Shown here piece after piece: positions 62,626 to 64,000 of a stretch of 64,000 nucleotides of DNA. Position 1 is the first letter of the stretch. Each line of letters begins with the position of its first letter. The stretch is from Variovorax paradoxus (GTDB lineage Bacteria; Pseudomonadota; Gammaproteobacteria; Burkholderiales; Burkholderiaceae_C), in assembly GCF_018614955.1 (NCBI RefSeq), contig NZ_JAGGNV010000003.1, positions 1 through 64,000 on the forward strand. The letters run 5' to 3'. The notes below the pieces were generated by a model. It was not told the DNA's origin and made no database searches. It worked only from the letters and a program-made list of their open reading frames with translations. A program made the translations under genes and the position numbers.

Positions 62626-63909
62626 ATGTCTTCCCCCACCCCCGAGCCTTCTGTCGCCATCCCCGCCGGTCAACACGCGCCCCGGCCGCCATCGCGCCGC
62701 CGGCGCTGGCTGGGCAGCCTGGCTGCGCTGGCGCTGGTTCTGGCCCTGGGGGGCGGCGCCTGGTACCTGATCAAGCGCTCGGGCGAGCCAGCTGCCGGCC
62801 GCGGCGGCTTCGGCGGTGCGAGCTCCACCGTCGGCCATGCCGCCGCGCGCCGGGCCGAGCTGCCGGTCACCATCGAGGCGCTGGGCACGGTGACGCCGCT
62901 GGCGACCATCACCCTCAAGCCGCAGGTCGGCGGCGTGCTCACCGAGGTGCTCTACACCGAAGGCCAGACCGTCACCAAGGGCCAGCTGCTGGCGCGCATC
63001 GATCCGCGCCCCTACGAGCAGGCGCTGATGCAGGCCCAGGGCACGCGCGTGCGCGACGAAGCGCAGCTCGAGGCCGCGCGCGTGACGCTGGCGCGCTACC
63101 GCACGCTGCTCGGCCAGGACTCGATCGCGCGGCAGGACGTCGACACCCAGGCCGCGCTGGTCAAGCAGCTCGAAGGCACCGTGATCACCGACCGCGCGGC
63201 CGAGGCCGCCGCGAAGCTCAATGTCGAGTACACGCGCATCACCGCGCCGGTGGCCGGGCGCATCGGCCTGCGCACGGTCGACCCCGGCAACACCGTCACG
63301 GCCAATGCGAGCACCGGCATCGCGGTGATCACGCAGATGAATCCGATCGACGTGCAGTTCGCGGTGCCGCAGGACCGCCTGCCGGACATCCAGGCTCAGC
63401 TCGCCAAGGGCGTGCCGCTCACGGTCAAGGCGCTGGACCGCACGCGCAGCGCGACGCTCGACACCGGCACCTTCTCCACGCTCGACAACGTGGTCGACAC
63501 CAGCACCGGCACCGTGAAGGGCAAGGCGCGTTTCGGCAATGCCGCGGTCACGCTGTTTCCGAGCCAGTTCGTCAACATCCAGATGACGCTGCGCACCGTG
63601 AACGCGATCGTGGTGCCGGTGACCGCGGTGCGCACCGGGCCCAACGGCAACTACGTGTACGTGATCAACGAAGACCGCACGGTCTCGATGCGCGCCGTCA
63701 AGCGCGGCGAGTCCACGGTCGACGTGGTGGCGATCATCGAGGGCCTGGAAGCCGGCGAGAACGTGGTGACCGAGGGCGGCGACCGCATCAAGGACGGCGC
63801 GCGCGTGCAGCTGCAGGGCGACAAGCCGGTGACCGGTCCGCGCGCCGCTGCTTCGGGTCCGAGAGGGCCGCGCGGCGAAGGCAGGCGCCAGCGGCCGTCG
63901 TCCCCCTGA
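62626..63909 (+). CDS. mdtA: RND efflux periplasmic adaptor subunit (MdtA-like)
   Basis: 427-residue membrane fusion protein linking the RND pump to the outer-membrane channel. An N-terminal anchor (WLGSLAALALVLALGGGAWYL), lipoyl half-motif ITLKPQVGGVLTEVLYTEGQ, alpha hairpin (about 130-185), VEYTRITAPVAGRIGLRTVD and a beta-barrel to about 380, then a Gly/Arg tail. MdtA-type pumps export bile salts, novobiocin and metals in relatives. Followed after 14 bases by the RND permease gene. Confidence 0.94.
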   Translation: MSSPTPEPSVAIPAGQHAPRPPSRRRRWLGSLAALALVLALGGGAWYLIKRSGEPAAGRGGFGGASSTVGHAAARRAELPVTIEALGTVTPLATITLKPQVGGVLTEVLYTEGQTVTKGQLLARIDPRPYEQALMQAQGTRVRDEAQLEAARVTLARYRTLLGQDSIARQDVDTQAALVKQLEGTVITDRAAEAAAKLNVEYTRITAPVAGRIGLRTVDPGNTVTANASTGIAVITQMNPIDVQFAVPQDRLPDIQAQLAKGVPLTVKALDRTRSATLDTGTFSTLDNVVDTSTGTVKGKARFGNAAVTLFPSQFVNIQMTLRTVNAIVVPVTAVRTGPNGNYVYVINEDRTVSMRAVKRGESTVDVVAIIEGLEAGENVVTEGGDRIKDGARVQLQGDKPVTGPRAAASGPRGPRGEGRRQRPSSP

Positions 63910-63923
63910 ACGAGGTGCTCTGA

Positions 63924-64000
63924 ATGAGCCCTTCACGTCCTTTCATCGAGCGCCCGGTGGCGACCGCGCTGCTGATGGTCGCGATCGTGCTCGCCGGCCT
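63924..64000 (+). CDS. mdtB: RND efflux permease (MdtB-like), cut by the window edge
   Basis: Only the first 25 residues are visible: MSPSRPFIERPVATALLMVA and the following IVLAG, the typical N-terminal membrane helix of MdtB/HAE1-type RND pumps (MNPSRxFIxRPVAT). Continues past base 64000. Second gene of the mdtAB operon. Confidence 0.85.
   Translation, partial: MSPSRPFIERPVATALLMVAIVLAG

Overview
The window is a gene-dense, very GC-rich (roughly two thirds G+C) stretch of bacterial chromosome. Gene content points to a betaproteobacterium of the family Comamonadaceae, most likely Variovorax or a close relative: an ESPR-type autotransporter, glnS, a TAXI-type binding protein with a membrane anchor, VF530 and DUF6622-like proteins, and a double-hairpin extragenic element of the kind I remember from that group. 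This assignment is inference from gene families, not from a marker gene. No rRNA, tRNA, CRISPR array, insertion sequence, integrase or prophage gene is visible, and no intergenic gap exceeds 300 bases.

Layout. 1-7.4 kb: an RhlE-type RNA helicase cut by the left edge, a TPR-methyltransferase fusion, the ribosome factor EttA, a lipoprotein PQQ sugar dehydrogenase and an orphan TAXI protein. 7.5-11.2 kb: a P1 peptidase, a cation exporter with its divergent CadR-like MerR regulator, a lipoprotein phosphodiesterase and a DUF1439 protein. 11.3-15 kb: a polar amino-acid ABC operon led by its own GntR regulator, with a near-textbook operator. 15-21 kb: OsmC, an acyl-CoA ligase and a tightly packed six-gene run (NDH-2 oxidoreductase, Nudix, AAC(6')-like acetyltransferase, VOC, YpeA, RidA). 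21.2-24.5 kb: ergothioneine genes egtB and egtD followed by DUF427 and a 2-oxoglutarate/Fe dioxygenase.

24.5-30.6 kb is housekeeping (Usp, RluA, MFS, ferredoxin, VF530, a 48-residue basic protein, GNAT, DUF808, MnmH). 30.7-33.9 kb is a large autotransporter behind an AT-rich leader. 34-46 kb is metabolic: crotonase, DUF2817 peptidase, MHS transporter, carboxylesterase, DUF2252, GshA, ornithine cyclodeaminase, single-domain response regulator, NTF2/MerR pair, ribosome hibernation factor and class IV transaminase. 45.8-52.9 kb has an acyltransferase facing a membrane LytTR regulator, the GTPase YlqF, an ECF sigma/monooxygenase/MFS operon and a Fic protein. 53-56.2 kb holds hsdM and hsdS without hsdR. 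The right end has an aspartoacylase-like enzyme, GlnS, a PVYY-repeat protein, a LytS/LytTR two-component operon with two small membrane proteins, and the start of an mdtAB efflux operon.

Genes are packed by ATGA/GTGA/TGATG overlaps, and several convergent pairs share their stop codons (three on a CTAG tetranucleotide), so intrinsic terminators are rare; only one clear terminator was seen (59.58 kb). The main discoveries here are regulatory: a MerR-type promoter architecture used twice, three exact 21-bp direct repeats upstream of a LytTR gene, a perfect 10-bp inverted repeat at the GntR gene, and several long perfect palindromes between divergent genes. The most interesting gene-level candidates are the ergothioneine-linked dioxygenase, the chromosomal AAC(6')-Ib-like enzyme, and the HsdMS/Fic neighbourhood.
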